Shown here: in pieces, positions 22,141 through 29,884 of the stretch
Position numbering within the stretch: position 1 is the stretch's first letter
How the letters are laid out: each line of letters opens with the position of its first letter
NCBI RefSeq assembly: GCF_014655295.1
Contig: NZ_BNBI01000001.1
Location: forward strand, 62,001-126,000
Direction: 5' to 3'
Length of the DNA stretch: 64,000 nt
DNA from: Streptomyces fumanus
GTDB taxonomy: Bacteria; Actinomycetota; Actinomycetes; Streptomycetales; Streptomycetaceae
Made by a program: the position numbers and the translations under genes
Notes under the pieces: model-generated
Seen by the model: the letters and a program-made list of their open reading frames with translations, nothing else
The model's database searches: none
Told to the model about the DNA's origin: nothing

Positions 22141-22312
22141 GGCGCCGCAGGTCAGGCGAGGGCGCCACAGGTCGCGCGGGGGCACGGCAGGTCAGACGGA
22201 GGCGCCGCAGGTCAGGCGAGGGCGCCGCAGGTCGCGCGGGGGCACGGCAGGTCAGACGGGGCGCCGCAGGTCACGCCGGCGGTGTCGCGCCGCAGGTCAC
22301 GCCGACGGTGTC
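22141..22312. repeat. 60-bp and 26-bp tandem repeats at the DUF305 stop codon
   Basis: 22141-22200 and 22201-22260 are the same 60-bp unit with two differences, itself built of about 20-bp pieces (GGCGCCGCAGGTCAGGCGAG). A derived 26-bp unit (GCGCCGCAGGTCACGCCGGC...) follows at 22261-22286 and 22287-22312. The last copy includes the stop codon of the DUF305 gene (22297-22299). A further degenerate piece lies at about 22107-22140. Confidence 0.88.
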
Positions 22313-22923
22313 GCGCCGCGTTCGCGCAGCAGGTCGGCCATGAGCGCGATCTCCGACCGCTGCGCCTCGACCATGCTGTCGGCGAGCCGCTTCTCCGCCT
22401 TGACCGAGCAGCGCCGCACGCAGCCCTCGGCCATGTGCACGCCGCCCTTGTGGTGCTCGGTCATCAGCCGCAGGAAGTAGACCTCCGCCCGCTGGCCGCT
22501 GAGGGTGTCCAGCTTCGCCATCTCGGCGTCGGTGGCCATCCCCGGCATCAGCGACCCGGGCCCCGCGGAGGGCATGCCGCCCATGCCCATCCAGGTCATC
22601 GGCGGGTCGGACGACACCTTGGGCAGCTCCCACAGGTCGAGCCAGCCCAGCAGCATGCCGCGCTGGTTGGCCTGCGTCTGCGCGATGTCGTAGGCGAGCC
22701 GCCGCACCTCCTCGTCGTCGGTGCGGTCGCGCACCAGGTACGCCATCTCGACGCCCTGCTGGTGGTGGACGGCCATGTCCCGGGCGAACCCGGCGTCCGC
22801 CGAGTCCGCCGCCGGCACCGGGTCCGTACCGCCGTCCCGGGTGACCACCCAGGTGACGGCGCCCGCCGCGAGGAGCGCCGCCGCGACGGCCCCGGCGGCG
22901 GTACGGCGGACCCGTCGCCTCAC
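22297..22923 (-). CDS. DUF305 family membrane-anchored protein
   Basis: A 208-residue protein with an N-terminal membrane anchor or signal segment (basic RRRVRR, hydrophobic 9-27) and an extracytoplasmic DUF305 domain. The family is recognised by two His-rich helices, MAVHHQQGVEMA (HH 53-54) and TEHHKGGVHMA (HH 157-158), likely metal ligands in a ferritin-like bundle. A Met-rich stretch (WMGMGGMPSAG...MPGM) lies between. Its GTG start overlaps the stop of the DUF3105 gene as GTGA, so the two are translationally coupled. Its last codons and stop lie in a tandem repeat. The function is unestablished; a role in metal handling is a guess. Confidence 0.85.
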   Translation of the reverse strand: MRRRVRRTAAGAVAAALLAAGAVTWVVTRDGGTDPVPAADSADAGFARDMAVHHQQGVEMAYLVRDRTDDEEVRRLAYDIAQTQANQRGMLLGWLDLWELPKVSSDPPMTWMGMGGMPSAGPGSLMPGMATDAEMAKLDTLSGQRAEVYFLRLMTEHHKGGVHMAEGCVRRCSVKAEKRLADSMVEAQRSEIALMADLLRERGATPSA

Positions 22924-23585
22924 TTGGCCCGTCCCCCGGTGCAGGCGGCGCCCGGCTCGGGCGTCTGCTCGCCCTGCACGTACTTCTCGAAGAACGCGTC
23001 GACCGCCGGATCGTCGGCGCCGGTCACCGTCCGCTGGTGCCCCCAGGCGCTCAGCATGATCGGGTCCCGCTGTCCCTGGTAGGGGCTCATCAGCGAGTAC
23101 GGCGTCTTCTCCACCTTCGCCGCCAGCGCGTCGACGTCGGCCTTCGGGGCCTGGTCGGTGTACGTCACCCAGACCGCGCCGTGTTCGAGGGCGTGCACGG
23201 CGTTCTTGTCGTCGAGGGCCTTGTCGTAGACGTCGCCGTCGCAGTTCATCCAGACCTGGTCGTGGTCGCCGCCGACCGGGGGCTTCATCGGGTAGGTCAC
23301 GTCCTTGGTGACGTGGTTGCGGGAGAGGGTGCCTTTCCAGGTCCGTACGCCGTCCTCGCCGGTGACGAACGTGCCGGCGCCCTTGCCGTCGGAGGCGGTG
23401 CCGCCGGGGTCGTCGGACCCCGACCGCACCAGCAGGACGCCGCCTACGACGAGACCGGCCACGACGACCGCGCTCACGCCGATGGTGAGCAGGCGCCCGC
23501 GGCGCTCGCGTGCCTGTTCCGCGCGCCGCATCTCGGCTATGCGCGCCTGCCGCGCCTGGCTGCTGCTCTTCTTGGCGGAGCCCAT
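22920..23585 (-). CDS. DUF3105 family membrane protein
   Basis: A 221-residue protein with a basic N-terminus, one transmembrane segment at about residues 33-54 and an extracytoplasmic DUF3105 domain. Conserved-looking features are DQVWMNCDGDVYD, ALEHGAVWVTY and ILSAWGHQ. The ATG at 23585 follows GAAGGG at about 10 bases. It is the first gene of a coupled pair with the DUF305 protein and is transcribed away from glnA2. The pair may form a cell-surface unit; the biochemical role is unknown. Confidence 0.85.
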   Translation of the reverse strand: MGSAKKSSSQARQARIAEMRRAEQARERRGRLLTIGVSAVVVAGLVVGGVLLVRSGSDDPGGTASDGKGAGTFVTGEDGVRTWKGTLSRNHVTKDVTYPMKPPVGGDHDQVWMNCDGDVYDKALDDKNAVHALEHGAVWVTYTDQAPKADVDALAAKVEKTPYSLMSPYQGQRDPIMLSAWGHQRTVTGADDPAVDAFFEKYVQGEQTPEPGAACTGGRAK

Positions 23586-23783
23586 GGGGTAGTGCCCTTC
23601 TGGGAAAGCGGCTGTGAGTCCGCTGATCGTAGGACGGAAAGGGGCGCCGGTCGTAGGGAGTGCGCGGGATCCGGTGTACCCGGGCCCCAGGAATGGCCCG
23701 ATCGAACACATGGCCTCTACGCTGCGGGGAGAGCGGAGACCCGCCGCACCGGAACCGTTCAGTACCGGGCCGCCGGGCCGATC

Positions 23784-23870
23784 ATGGTCGGCAACGCGCG
23801 CGAAACGGACGTGTGGTGGGATGCTCAGGTGCTCGACCGCCTCCTGCGGCACCGGAGACAGGCGGCCTGA
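23784..23870 (+). CDS. Possible 28-residue leader ORF upstream of glnA2
   Basis: A short frame reading MVGNARETDVWWDAQVLDRL and ending RHRRQAA, stopping 24 bases before the glnA2 start. It lies in the 309-base interval 23586-23894, which also contains a TACGCT hexamer near 23716 that could be a -10. There is no strong ribosome-binding site, so this is only a candidate leader peptide or uORF. Confidence 0.22.
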   Translation: MVGNARETDVWWDAQVLDRLLRHRRQAA

Positions 23871-23894
23871 CCAGCAAGGATGGGGAAGCGGAAG

Positions 23895-25256
23895 ATGGAC
23901 AAGCAGCAGGAGTTCGTGCTCCGGACCTTGGAGGAGCGCGACATCCGGTTCGTACGCCTGTGGTTCACGGACGTGCTGGGCTTCCTGAAGTCCGTGGCCG
24001 TGGCCCCGGCCGAACTGGAGCAGGCGTTCGACGAGGGCATCGGCTTCGACGGCAGCGCGATCGAGGGCTTCGCCCGGGTCTACGAGTCCGACATGATCGC
24101 CAAGCCGGACCCGGCCACGTTCCAGGTGCTGCCCTGGCGGGCGGAGGCCCCCGGGACGGCCCGGATGTTCTGCGACATCCTGATGCCGGACGGCTCGCCG
24201 TCCTTCGCGGACCCGCGCTACGTCCTCAAGCGCGCCCTGGCCCGCACCTCCGACCTGGGCTTCACCTTCTACACCCACCCGGAGATCGAGTTCTTCCTGC
24301 TGAAGGACAAGCCGGTGGACGGCTCGGTCCCCACGCCCGCCGACAACTCCGGGTACTTCGACCACACCCCGCAGAACATCGGCATGGACTTCCGCCGCCA
24401 GGCGATCACGATGCTGGAGTCGATGGGCATCTCGGTGGAGTTCTCCCACCACGAGGGCGCCCCCGGCCAGCAGGAGATCGACCTGCGGTACGCGGACGCG
24501 CTCTCCACCGCCGACAACATCATGACGTTCCGGCTGGTCATGAAGCAGGTCGCGCTGGAGCAGGGCCTCCAGGCCACCTTCATGCCGAAGCCGTTCTCGG
24601 AGTACCCCGGCTCGGGCATGCACTCCCACCTCTCCCTCTTCGAGGGCGACCGCAACGCGTTCTACGAGTCCGGCGCGGAGTACCAGCTCTCCAAGGTCGG
24701 CCGCTCCTTCATCGCGGGGCTGCTGCGGCACGCGGCGGAGATCAGCGCGGTCACCAACCAGTGGGTCAACTCGTACAAGCGCATCTGGGGCGGCACGGAG
24801 CGCACCGCGGGCGCGGGCGGCGAGGCCCCCTCGTACATCTGCTGGGGCCACAACAACCGCTCCGCGCTGGTCCGCGTCCCCATGTACAAGCCCGGCAAGA
24901 CGGGCTCGGCCCGCGTCGAGGTCCGCTCCATCGACTCCGGCGCCAACCCGTACCTGACCTACGCCGTCCTCCTCGCCGCCGGCCTCAAGGGCATCGAGGA
25001 GGGCTACGAACTCCCGCCGGGCGCCGAGGACGACGTCTGGGCTCTCTCCGACGCCGAACGCCGCGCCCTGGGCATCGAGCCCCTCCCCCAGAACCTCGGC
25101 GAGGCCCTGACCCTGATGGAACGCAGCGACCTCGTCGCCGAAACCCTCGGCGAACACGTCTTCGACTTCTTCCTCCGCAACAAGCGGCAGGAGTGGGAGG
25201 AGTACCGCAGCGAGGTCACGGCCTTCGAACTGCGGAAGAACTTGCCGGTGCTGTAG
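23895..25256 (+). CDS. glnA2: Type I glutamine-synthetase-like enzyme GlnA2 (gamma-glutamylpolyamine synthetase)
   Basis: A 453-residue protein of the glutamine synthetase type I fold. It has the substrate loop FDGSAIEGF (51-59), the metal/glutamate-binding PEIEFF (129-134), GSGMHSHLSLF, NSYKR and VEVRSIDSGANPYL. The start MDKQQEFV at 23895 is preferred over an ATG 15 bases earlier because GGGGAAGCGGAAG precedes it. The region that carries the adenylylated tyrosine in true GlnA (NLYDLPP) reads EGYELPP here. In S. coelicolor the GlnA2 protein is reported to glutamylate polyamines rather than ammonium, so it belongs to polyamine catabolism; I transfer that role by similarity and gene order. Confidence 0.88.
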   Translation: MDKQQEFVLRTLEERDIRFVRLWFTDVLGFLKSVAVAPAELEQAFDEGIGFDGSAIEGFARVYESDMIAKPDPATFQVLPWRAEAPGTARMFCDILMPDGSPSFADPRYVLKRALARTSDLGFTFYTHPEIEFFLLKDKPVDGSVPTPADNSGYFDHTPQNIGMDFRRQAITMLESMGISVEFSHHEGAPGQQEIDLRYADALSTADNIMTFRLVMKQVALEQGLQATFMPKPFSEYPGSGMHSHLSLFEGDRNAFYESGAEYQLSKVGRSFIAGLLRHAAEISAVTNQWVNSYKRIWGGTERTAGAGGEAPSYICWGHNNRSALVRVPMYKPGKTGSARVEVRSIDSGANPYLTYAVLLAAGLKGIEEGYELPPGAEDDVWALSDAERRALGIEPLPQNLGEALTLMERSDLVAETLGEHVFDFFLRNKRQEWEEYRSEVTAFELRKNLPVL

Positions 25257-25280
25257 CGCACGTCAGCGGCTTTTCCGTTC

Positions 25281-25309
25281 GGGGCCGGCGGTTGCTCACC
25301 GTCGGCCCC
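25281..25309 (+). terminator. Terminator after glnA2
   Basis: GGGGCCGGCGGT (25281-25292) and ACCGTCGGCCCC (25298-25309) pair with one mismatch around a short loop, 24 bases after the glnA2 stop. It also precedes the convergent gene at 25318 and may act in both directions. Confidence 0.75.
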
Positions 25310-25317
25310 GTGGATTC

Positions 25318-25680
25318 CTACCGAAGGCTCTTTTCGACCGCCTCGAAGATGTCCGCGTCGGTCTCCTTCTGCCAGTCCGGCAGGTCGGGCCAGTCGGCCA
25401 CGTACCCCGGCTTGGGGTCCTCGAAGTGCTTGTACATCTGCGCCGTCCAGCTCGTCGCGACGAACCGGCCCTTCTGCTCACGTGAGAGGCGGGACGCGTG
25501 GCCGCCGCTCAGTTCCAGTAACTGGCGGACCTGTGCGTACACGGCACCCGCGGCCGCGCGTTCCCACTCGGGCGTCTCCTCCCACGGGGTCACGTAGCTC
25601 GGCTTGGGATCGCCGGGGAAGTGCTTCCGCACTCCGGCGATCCACGCCTCCCGGAAGACCCGCGCGCCCTCGTCGGTCAT
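25318..25680 (-). CDS. Small protein with an internally duplicated motif
   Basis: A 120-residue soluble protein of unknown function. It contains two copies of a roughly 42-residue unit. Residues 10-51 include KHFPGDPKPSYVTPWEETPE; residues 75-117 include KHFEDPKPGYVADWPDLPDW. They share W-x-A, KHF, DPKP-x-YV, W-x-x-x-P-x-W. The pattern faintly recalls bacterial RyR-type repeats, but I cannot confirm that. The start at 25680 has GAGGGG five bases upstream. It is isolated between glnA2 and the island genes; the next gene on the same strand lies about 150 bases upstream. Confidence 0.7.
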   Translation of the reverse strand: MTDEGARVFREAWIAGVRKHFPGDPKPSYVTPWEETPEWERAAAGAVYAQVRQLLELSGGHASRLSREQKGRFVATSWTAQMYKHFEDPKPGYVADWPDLPDWQKETDADIFEAVEKSLR

Positions 25681-25827
25681 GTCATCCCCTCTCATCACGC
25701 CCTCGGAGTGCGGAGCTTACGGACGACACGGTCGGCCCCGGGATGGATCGCGCCGGACGACACCCTGCCGAGGGACGGCGTTGGGACGACGAACTCCTGC
25801 GACAGCCACCGGCTCTCGTGTTGCTCA

Positions 25828-26571
25828 TCACGGCCTTGCCCGGTGACGGGCCGCCAGTACCGGGATCGCCGCGAGCTTCTCGGCAGTCAGGTCGTCCCAG
25901 ACGACGCCCGGCGGGCGGCGGCGGTCAGGGCAGGGGATCACCTCGTCGGGTGTGACGATGTAATCCACAGAAAAGTCGTGCTCGGTCTCGGGGATGTCCT
26001 CTTCGATCACCTGAAGCGGGTGAACCGGTGCGACGATCACCGTTTCGTCCGTGACGAGACCCGCTTCGATCAAGAGCGCCACCTCAAGGTCGGAGTACCC
26101 GGCACCCTTCCCGATGCGTACCCCCGACCGATTCACTGCGACGCTGCCGCACACCACCACGTCGATGGGCTCCATCGACTCCACCCCGAGCCGGCGGGCG
26201 GTCTGAGCCGCGCCCTTCTTCTCGGCGGCCTCCTCGGGCGGAAGACCGAGGCTCTCTGGGTCGAGCAGGTAGAAGGGTTCGAGTGAAGCCATACGAGGCA
26301 CAGCCATGTAGACGCGCTTGCCGTCCTTGAGCGCACGGACCCTGACCGGAAGCTGCGCCCAGTCGGGGTTCGCCTTCACGGTGGCAGCGCGCTGCCAGAA
26401 GTCCTGACCGGCCAGTTGTTCCGCCGTGGCCTCAGCACCGTAGAAGCCAGGGATCTTCCCGTACGAGTCGGCGGGTGCGCCGCCGCCGTCGATCAGGCGG
26501 CGCCACACCTTCTCACGCAGCGCCTGCTTGGATGACTCGATGTCGTTCACGTACTCCCCACCCCCACTCAT
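25828..26571 (-). CDS. 5-formyltetrahydrofolate cyclo-ligase family protein
   Basis: A 247-residue protein of the 5-FTHF cyclo-ligase/NagB-like fold, a family that closes 5-formyl-THF to 5,10-methenyl-THF using ATP. The family signature is GKGAGYSDLEVALL near 154-167, with an N-terminal KQALREKVWRRL. It is somewhat longer than housekeeping cyclo-ligases. The ATG overlaps the stop of the upstream XRE gene as ATGA, so translation is coupled. Pairing with a regulator inside an island suggests a specialised rather than housekeeping role; the true substrate is uncertain. Confidence 0.8.
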   Translation of the reverse strand: MSGGGEYVNDIESSKQALREKVWRRLIDGGGAPADSYGKIPGFYGAEATAEQLAGQDFWQRAATVKANPDWAQLPVRVRALKDGKRVYMAVPRMASLEPFYLLDPESLGLPPEEAAEKKGAAQTARRLGVESMEPIDVVVCGSVAVNRSGVRIGKGAGYSDLEVALLIEAGLVTDETVIVAPVHPLQVIEEDIPETEHDFSVDYIVTPDEVIPCPDRRRPPGVVWDDLTAEKLAAIPVLAARHRARP

Positions 26572-27734
26572 AGCGCCGCCATCAAGGCCAGCAACCGGTC
26601 GTTGATCTCTTGCGCCCATGGTTCGTGCCGCCACTTCCGTAGCTCACGACCCGCGGAGTACGCCACGTTGAGGCCGCCGCCCCCGCGCGTCAGCTCCACG
26701 GCGTCGATGGTCCGGTGCATAGTCTTCACCGCTTCATCGAGCTTGCCCTGCCGGATGAGCGCCAAGGTCAGGTTGCCCAGCGCGATGGCCTGAGACTTCT
26801 TCTTGGCCGCCAGTCCCCTCGTGGTCGTACGGAGGATCGGTTCGGCCCGTTCAGGCAGTCCCAGGGACAGATAGCAGGATCCCGCCAGCCGGTTGTACTC
26901 GTTGGGTGTGTAGTACGGCGCAGCCACATCATCGGGGTGGACGCGGTCGAACTGTTCTTCCGCCTTCTTCAGCGCCGCTTCACACTCACTGGTCGCGCCG
27001 GTCATGGCGTGCCCCTCTGCAACGTGGAGGAGGGACAGCCCGGTGAGTGACGGGCTGACCGCCTTGGCGGCCTCGGCCGCTCGCTGCGCGAGCATGACGC
27101 CGCTTCTCGGGTTCTTCTCCCCGTACAGCGCCACGTAGGCCATGCGAAGGGTCGCGTACGCCTCGATGCAGGGATCACGCGCGTGGCGGGCTGCATCGAC
27201 GGCGTCTCGGAAGTAGCCCAAGGGGGCGTCGTGGTCGCGTCGTTGGCTGACATCCCACACCAGTTGGCCCACGAGCGTGGCTGAGTCGGCTTCGACCTCG
27301 TACAGCGCCCTGCGTACGCGGGGGTTGGTGGCGTTCTCTCGAAGGAACTTCACCTGTCCGTGCACCTGTCCGGCCGGGCCCAGCAGTCCCGTGGACGACG
27401 CCTTGTCGTAGGACTCATCCAGTTGCCTCAGCCGCTGGTGCAGATAGGCGACGACCACCAAGTCGGCCGACGCTGGATTCCGCAGCGCATGCGTCATACG
27501 TTCGTTCGGCCGCGCTTGCATCACGGTGACATCGGCCAGAGCTGCTTGCAGTTCTTGCGACGTGATGGTGAGCGCGCGGGCCAACCTCGGTCGTAGGTAC
27601 GCCTGCGGCTCGGTTTCGCCACTCTCCCAGCGACCAACGGTAGAACGTTCGACACCAAGGTATTCGGCCAGTCCCTCTTGGGTATAGCCAGCGGCCTTAC
27701 GGTACTGCACCAAACGTAAGCGCTTGACCGGCAT
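26568..27734 (-). CDS. XRE-family regulator with TPR-like C-terminus
   Basis: A 388-residue protein. It has an N-terminal XRE helix-turn-helix at about residues 4-58 (YRKAAGYTQEGLAEYLGVER...) and a long C-terminal array of helical tetratricopeptide-like repeats (ATLRMAYVALYG, AEPILRTTTRGLAAKKKSQA, ALGNLTLALIRQGKLDEAVK). This layout is common in Streptomyces regulators that may sense peptides or protein partners. It is coupled to the cyclo-ligase-like gene and divergent from the resolvase-like/ATPase pair. Codon use is less G/C-biased than in the flanking core genes. Its targets are unknown. Confidence 0.85.
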   Translation of the reverse strand: MPVKRLRLVQYRKAAGYTQEGLAEYLGVERSTVGRWESGETEPQAYLRPRLARALTITSQELQAALADVTVMQARPNERMTHALRNPASADLVVVAYLHQRLRQLDESYDKASSTGLLGPAGQVHGQVKFLRENATNPRVRRALYEVEADSATLVGQLVWDVSQRRDHDAPLGYFRDAVDAARHARDPCIEAYATLRMAYVALYGEKNPRSGVMLAQRAAEAAKAVSPSLTGLSLLHVAEGHAMTGATSECEAALKKAEEQFDRVHPDDVAAPYYTPNEYNRLAGSCYLSLGLPERAEPILRTTTRGLAAKKKSQAIALGNLTLALIRQGKLDEAVKTMHRTIDAVELTRGGGGLNVAYSAGRELRKWRHEPWAQEINDRLLALMAAL

Positions 27735-27892
27735 CGCCCACCCCTCCGGCTGACATCGGGCAGGGAAACACCATAGGACGTACAGGCGTGTTCGCGCTGG
27801 CCAGAAGCCCGAATGCGGCTCGGATGCGGCATCCGCGCATCACCCGTGCTGTGGATATCCGCAGGTCAGGCCGTTTGCCTGGCACTCCGGGC

Positions 27893-27929
27893 GATCGGTG
27901 GCGGTGGGCGTTCGGCCCCGCCACCGATC
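27893..27929 (+). promoter_or_regulatory. 5'-UTR hairpin upstream of the resolvase-like gene
   Basis: GATCGGTGGCGG (27893-27904) and CCGCCACCGATC (27918-27929) form a perfect 12-bp stem, ending about 17 bases before the AGGAGG that precedes the ATG at 27969. It lies in the divergent interval 27735-27968. It could stabilise or attenuate the rightward message; no other strong element was found there. Confidence 0.5.
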
Positions 27930-27968
27930 CCCGTTCCAGTCGGCCAGGAGGAACGGAAGCGACCTGTC

Positions 27969-28457
27969 ATGTTCGGGTATATGCGTCTCACCGCGAGGGG
28001 AGACGGTGACGAATCCGAGGTCATCGAACGGGGATTTTTGGCGCATGCTGATCGCGAAGGATTCGCCTTACAGCGCGTACTCTTTGAACACGGTCCGGTG
28101 AATGTGAAACCCGTGATCTATGGGTATGTGCGCGCCCTGCCGGAACTGCCCGTTCACTCTGTCCAGCAGCTAAAACAAGAGCTGAGCGACTTCGCGCAGC
28201 GGGAGGGCTTCACGCTCGCCGAGGTCTTCGTGGAACACCGCTGGCTGCACTCGGTCGCGTGGGATGCCCTGGTCATGAGCTGCGACCGGCACGGTGTACG
28301 CGACGTGGTGGTTCCGGACTACCGGCACCTTCACTCGACGGCAGCGCTGTCGCGGGTGATGCAAGCGGTCATCGAGGAGATGATGAGCGGCCGCGTCTGG
28401 TTCGCCCGCGCCCATGAGTCGGTGCCGTCGTTCCATCCGGGGAGCGTGGCCGAGTGA
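27969..28457 (+). CDS. Resolvase-like protein with duplicated motif, no catalytic Ser
   Basis: A 162-residue protein reminiscent of the N-terminal domain of serine recombinases (YGYVRA at 51-56, FAQREGF, VVVPDYRHL near 113-121). Where an active resolvase has VRxS-x-D-x-Q it reads VRALPELP, so the catalytic serine is missing and strand exchange is unlikely. The first 42 residues look like a second copy of the same start: GYMRL at 3-7 with ADREGFALQRVLFEHG at 27-42 against GYVRA at 52-56 with AQREGFTLAEVFVEH at 76-90. The ATG at 27969 is preceded by AGGAGG/GGAAG. Its stop overlaps the next gene as GTGA. It may be a DNA-binding or regulatory relic. Confidence 0.7.
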   Translation: MFGYMRLTARGDGDESEVIERGFLAHADREGFALQRVLFEHGPVNVKPVIYGYVRALPELPVHSVQQLKQELSDFAQREGFTLAEVFVEHRWLHSVAWDALVMSCDRHGVRDVVVPDYRHLHSTAALSRVMQAVIEEMMSGRVWFARAHESVPSFHPGSVAE

Positions 28458-29041
28458 ATGCCACGACTACGGAAGTGCGGACGCTGCACGTGTCGAGGCT
28501 GCATCTCGTGGCCGTGCCGTCGGCCGTATCGGTGTCACGGGAGTTCGTCCGCCGGACGCTCAAGCATTGGAGGTCGGACGATCACGCTCCCGACGCCTCG
28601 CTAGTGATGTCCGAGTTGGTCAGTAACGCCGTGAAGGCCATGGGCTTCACGGAGCAGCCGCCACATCTCTGGGAGATCACGTCGCAGCACGTCGTAGCGG
28701 TGCAGCTCAGGGCCATCGGTGGCGTGCTGTTCATCGAAGTCTGGGACGACAGCCCGGACGAACCGGTGAAGCACAACGTCACCGCGGACATCGAGGGCGG
28801 GCGCGGACTTCACCTCGTCGAAGCGCTGTCCGAGCAGTGGGGGATCTACCGGCCGCCGGCCGGAGGCAAGATCGTATGGGCGAGGAACGTGCTGCCCATG
28901 TCGCCGTCGCCCGCGCTCGACGGTTCGACGCTCCGGCCGCGTGTTCCCGAAGACCTCGAAGCGCCGCCCGGCCGGACGCGTGACCAAGCGACCATCGCGC
29001 TGATGCAGCGCGTCCTTGACGGTCTCCGCAACGTCCCCTGA
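28454..29041 (+). CDS. GHKL/RsbW-like ATP-binding protein
   Basis: A 195-residue histidine-kinase-like ATPase without a phosphotransfer domain, like the anti-sigma factor or regulatory ATPases abundant in Streptomyces. Nucleotide-binding boxes: N-box SELVSNAV (53-60), G1 box EVWDDSP (95-101) and G2 box GGRGLHLV (115-122). The GTG start overlaps the stop of the resolvase-like gene, so the two are co-translated. A C-terminal tail of about 50 residues follows the domain. A partner sigma or anti-anti-sigma factor is not visible nearby. Confidence 0.85.
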   Translation: MNATTTEVRTLHVSRLHLVAVPSAVSVSREFVRRTLKHWRSDDHAPDASLVMSELVSNAVKAMGFTEQPPHLWEITSQHVVAVQLRAIGGVLFIEVWDDSPDEPVKHNVTADIEGGRGLHLVEALSEQWGIYRPPAGGKIVWARNVLPMSPSPALDGSTLRPRVPEDLEAPPGRTRDQATIALMQRVLDGLRNVP

Positions 29042-29143
29042 CCCCCGCAGCGAAGAAGCAGGTATCGAGCGAAGACAGCAAGAGGGGCGGCGCCGGGCCC
29101 CGACTCCCCCGGAAAGGGCGGCGGGACCGCCTAAGGTGCCGCC

Positions 29144-29884
29144 ATGGTCGAGGACTGGAACGAGTGGAACGCGGAGCGGGTGCGGCGGTTCCGTGCCGAG
29201 GCGGCGGCCCGGGGGCTGCCCGAGAGCGAAGTGGAGGCGTGGGTACGGGCGCTGGTGCCCGGGACGTTCTTCGCGGAGGGCGGGGACGGGCCGGCGGTGG
29301 TGCGGTTGGGCGGCTTCCCCGGGTTGCCCGAGGGCGTGCCCGCGCAGGAGTATCCCCTCGTCGCCTCCGTCGACTGCGCGCTGCTGCCGGGCGGTGCCGG
29401 GCTGCCCGCCAGCGGGCATCTGCTGTTCTTCGGCGAGCCCTCGCTGGACTTCCGGGGGCCGGCGGGCGGATCCGTGGTCCATGTTCCGGCCGGGGCGGCG
29501 ACGGCCGTACGGAAGGTCGACAGCGTGTACGGGCCGTTCGTCGAGCAGGAGCTGCGCACGGTGTGGCGGCACCTCTCCCCGCTGGACGGGGAGAGTTACG
29601 CCGAGTCGCGGTGGGCGGAGCCCGACGACGAGCAGTACGAGCTGGGCGAGGAACTGGGCGACGCCTGGACGGCCGTCGGCGGGTCGTGGCCCACCTGGAC
29701 GTTCGCCCTCGGTGGGCCGCCCGTCGTGCTCAACGACGACCCGTTGTCCGCGCCGGAGGACGGCGGGGACTGGACCGTCCTCGCCGCCTGGCGCCGCGAG
29801 GAGGGCGTCGCCACCTGGCTGATCCGCCGCGAGGATCTCGCCGCCGGGCGCTTCGACCGGGTGTACGCCTGTGCCGACATGTGA
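29144..29884 (+). CDS. DUF1963 (YwqG-like) protein
   Basis: A 246-residue cytoplasmic protein of the DUF1963/YwqG family, recognisable by RLGGFPGLPEGVP near residues 56-68, LLFFGEPS, and the C-terminal TVLAAWRREEG. The function of the family is unknown. TAAGGT (29132-29137) ends six bases before the ATG and no Shine-Dalgarno sequence is present, so the message may be leaderless. The last seven codons form one arm of a hairpin whose loop contains the stop codon. It converges on the MFS gene. Confidence 0.8.
   Translation: MVEDWNEWNAERVRRFRAEAAARGLPESEVEAWVRALVPGTFFAEGGDGPAVVRLGGFPGLPEGVPAQEYPLVASVDCALLPGGAGLPASGHLLFFGEPSLDFRGPAGGSVVHVPAGAATAVRKVDSVYGPFVEQELRTVWRHLSPLDGESYAESRWAEPDDEQYELGEELGDAWTAVGGSWPTWTFALGGPPVVLNDDPLSAPEDGGDWTVLAAWRREEGVATWLIRREDLAAGRFDRVYACADM

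Noticed and set aside
27969..28457. Active site-specific recombinase
   Set aside because: The catalytic serine motif is absent and the C-terminal helix-turn-helix of resolvases is missing.
25700..29100. Search for a tRNA or attachment-site duplication bounding the island
   Set aside because: No tRNA-like cloverleaf, integrase or obvious direct repeat was found at either edge, so integrative-element status is not claimed.
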